This document shows positions 63,137 to 64,000 of a DNA stretch of 64,000 bases, one piece after another. The stretch comes from Balneolaceae bacterium. GTDB taxonomy: Bacteria > Bacteroidota > Rhodothermia > Balneolales > Balneolaceae. Location: positions 1 to 64,000 of the forward strand of contig JAXHMM010000012.1 of assembly GCA_034521445.1 (NCBI GenBank), written 5' to 3'. The notes under the pieces are model-generated. The model ran no database searches and was not told the origin of the DNA. It worked only from the letters and a program-made list of their open reading frames with translations. Made by a program: the position numbers and the translations under genes. Numbering within the stretch: position 1 is the first letter of the stretch; every line of letters begins with the position of its first letter.

Positions 63137-64000
63137 TCACCAGGGCAGGTGGTCCAGGTCCACATTTCCCCCGGAGATGATAATTCCCACCGTGGCGCCC
63201 TCCGCCTCCACATGGCCGCCCAGCAAGGCCGCCACAGGGACGGCCGAGGAGGGCTCGATGATGATTTTCATGCGTTCCCAGACATATCGCATGGCCTCTC
63301 GGATCTCCTCCTCGGAGACGGTGACCATGTCGTGCAGGTGGCGCTGCATGCAGGCGAAGGGCAGCTCGCCCAGGGAGGTGCGCAGCCCGTCGGCGATGGT
63401 GTCGGGGTTTTCCACGGGCTGAAGCCGCCCGTCGCGGAACGAACGGAAGGCGTCGTCTGCCCGCTCGGGCTCGCATCCGACCACGCGGGCCGAGGGGGCC
63501 ATGCCGGCCGCGGTGACGGCCGTCCCGCTTATCAGTCCCCCGCCCCCCACGGGGGCCAGGATAAGATCCAGGGGAGGGGCGTCCTCCACCATTTCCAGAG
63601 CGGACGTGCCTTGTCCGGCAATAATGCGCGGGTCGTTGTAGGGATGGATGAAGGCGGCCCCGGTCTGCTCCACCACTTTGAAGGGCGTCCTCGCGTCCCT
63701 GCTGGGTGGACTCGCAGAGGGTGATCCGGGCCCCGTAGCCCTCCACGGCGCGCCTCTTCACGCCCGGGGCATTTTCTGGCATGACAATGTGGGCGGAAAT
63801 GCCTTTCATGCGCGCAGCCAGGGCTACCGCCTGGGCGTGATTGCCTGAGGAGTGGGTGGCCACGCCCCCGCGGGCCTGCCCCTCTTCCATGGAGAAGATG
63901 GCGTTGGAGGCCCCGCGGAACTTGAAGGCTCCCACCTTCTGGAAGTTCTCGCATTTGAGCAGCACACGTGCGCCGGTCCGCTCGTCCAGCTGGCTGCTGC
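63137..64000 (-). CDS. Threonine/serine dehydratase or serine racemase-like PLP enzyme (partial at window end)
   Basis: Fold type II PLP enzyme cut at its N-terminus by the window edge. The PLP-lysine motif is intact (KVGAFKFRGASNAI). Then come THSSGNHAQAVALAA, the phosphate-binding LAPVGGGGLISGTAV, and the C-terminal IIEPSSAVPVAALLG and VGIIISGGNVDLD. One frame slip near 63680 (DAL...KVVEQTGAAFIHPYNDP). The EPSSAVPVAAL and GGNVDLD ends are typical of serine racemase/threonine dehydratase. It lies 47 bases upstream of the FAD oxidase gene on the same strand; a shared operon for hydroxy-amino-acid and D-amino-acid metabolism is a fair inference. Confidence 0.88.

Overview
The window looks like part of a chromosome from a GC-rich member of the Balneolota/Rhodothermota branch near Bacteroidota. 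The pointers are: TonB-dependent receptors with carboxypeptidase-like N-terminal domains, lipoproteins of the DUF4097, DUF4856 and imelysin families, a DUF5916 outer-membrane protein, a fused E2/E1 2-oxoglutarate dehydrogenase, FolE2, an Aquifex-type aconitase, and few Shine-Dalgarno-like sites. The assignment comes from gene families only; no 16S or other marker is present. I see no tRNA, rRNA, CRISPR array, transposase or prophage.

Sequence quality matters for reading this annotation. Roughly 1-46 kb carries frequent single-base indels. They break genes that cannot all be dead (thiL, ftsH, the 2-oxoglutarate dehydrogenase, the primary sigma factor), yet each reads through cleanly when neighbouring frames are joined. 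I annotate such genes as one CDS spanning all frames and note the breaks. About 46-63.6 kb is nearly clean. Coordinates in the first part are therefore approximate at gene ends.

Layout. 1-7.4 kb: thiL end, ftsH, a TonB receptor and its partner lipoprotein. 7.9-10 kb: pterin synthesis (PTPS/QueD-like and FolE2) and a Phd/PIN toxin-antitoxin pair with its operator. 10-15.9 kb: fused 2-oxoglutarate dehydrogenase (minus) and an M3 oligopeptidase. 15.9-19.7 kb: a GAF/degenerate-GGDEF protein, phosphopentomutase, a GACTT repeat tract and the primary sigma factor. 19.9-26.7 kb: a propeller-type sensor kinase with a LuxR-type regulator, a low-complexity lipoprotein and a FadL-like outer-membrane protein. 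26.8-30 kb (minus): a nuclease-fold lipoprotein, a tandem universal stress protein and CorA.

30-32.1 kb is a markedly AT-rich island that encodes, despite many frame breaks, a small Cys-rich exported peptide, a terminator, a six-bladed propeller lipoprotein and a MauE/DoxX membrane protein. This is the best candidate for a little-described system. 32.1-39.7 kb holds a small membrane protein, the YbbP/YbbA ABC exporter divergent from a TesA-like esterase, a PIG-L deacetylase, a SIMPL protein and a threonine dehydratase-like enzyme. 39.9-46 kb (minus) is one stress/envelope operon: ECF sigma factor, membrane HEAT protein (likely anti-sigma), two DUF4097 proteins and a DUF5916 protein, the first three joined by ATGA overlaps.

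46-52.5 kb is a likely iron operon (DUF4856 lipoprotein, imelysin, HTTM/VKGC-like membrane protein, FecA-like receptor) behind a strong palindrome, ending in a second GACTT tract. 52.5-59.2 kb (minus): a membrane MutS-like ATPase with a separate Smr protein, a tandem amidohydrolase pair of which one lacks metal ligands, a Dabb protein, and an HU protein followed by an HU-TM-LysM fusion. 59.4-64 kb: aconitase, a MerC-like protein, a D-amino-acid-oxidase-like enzyme and a second threonine dehydratase cut by the window end.
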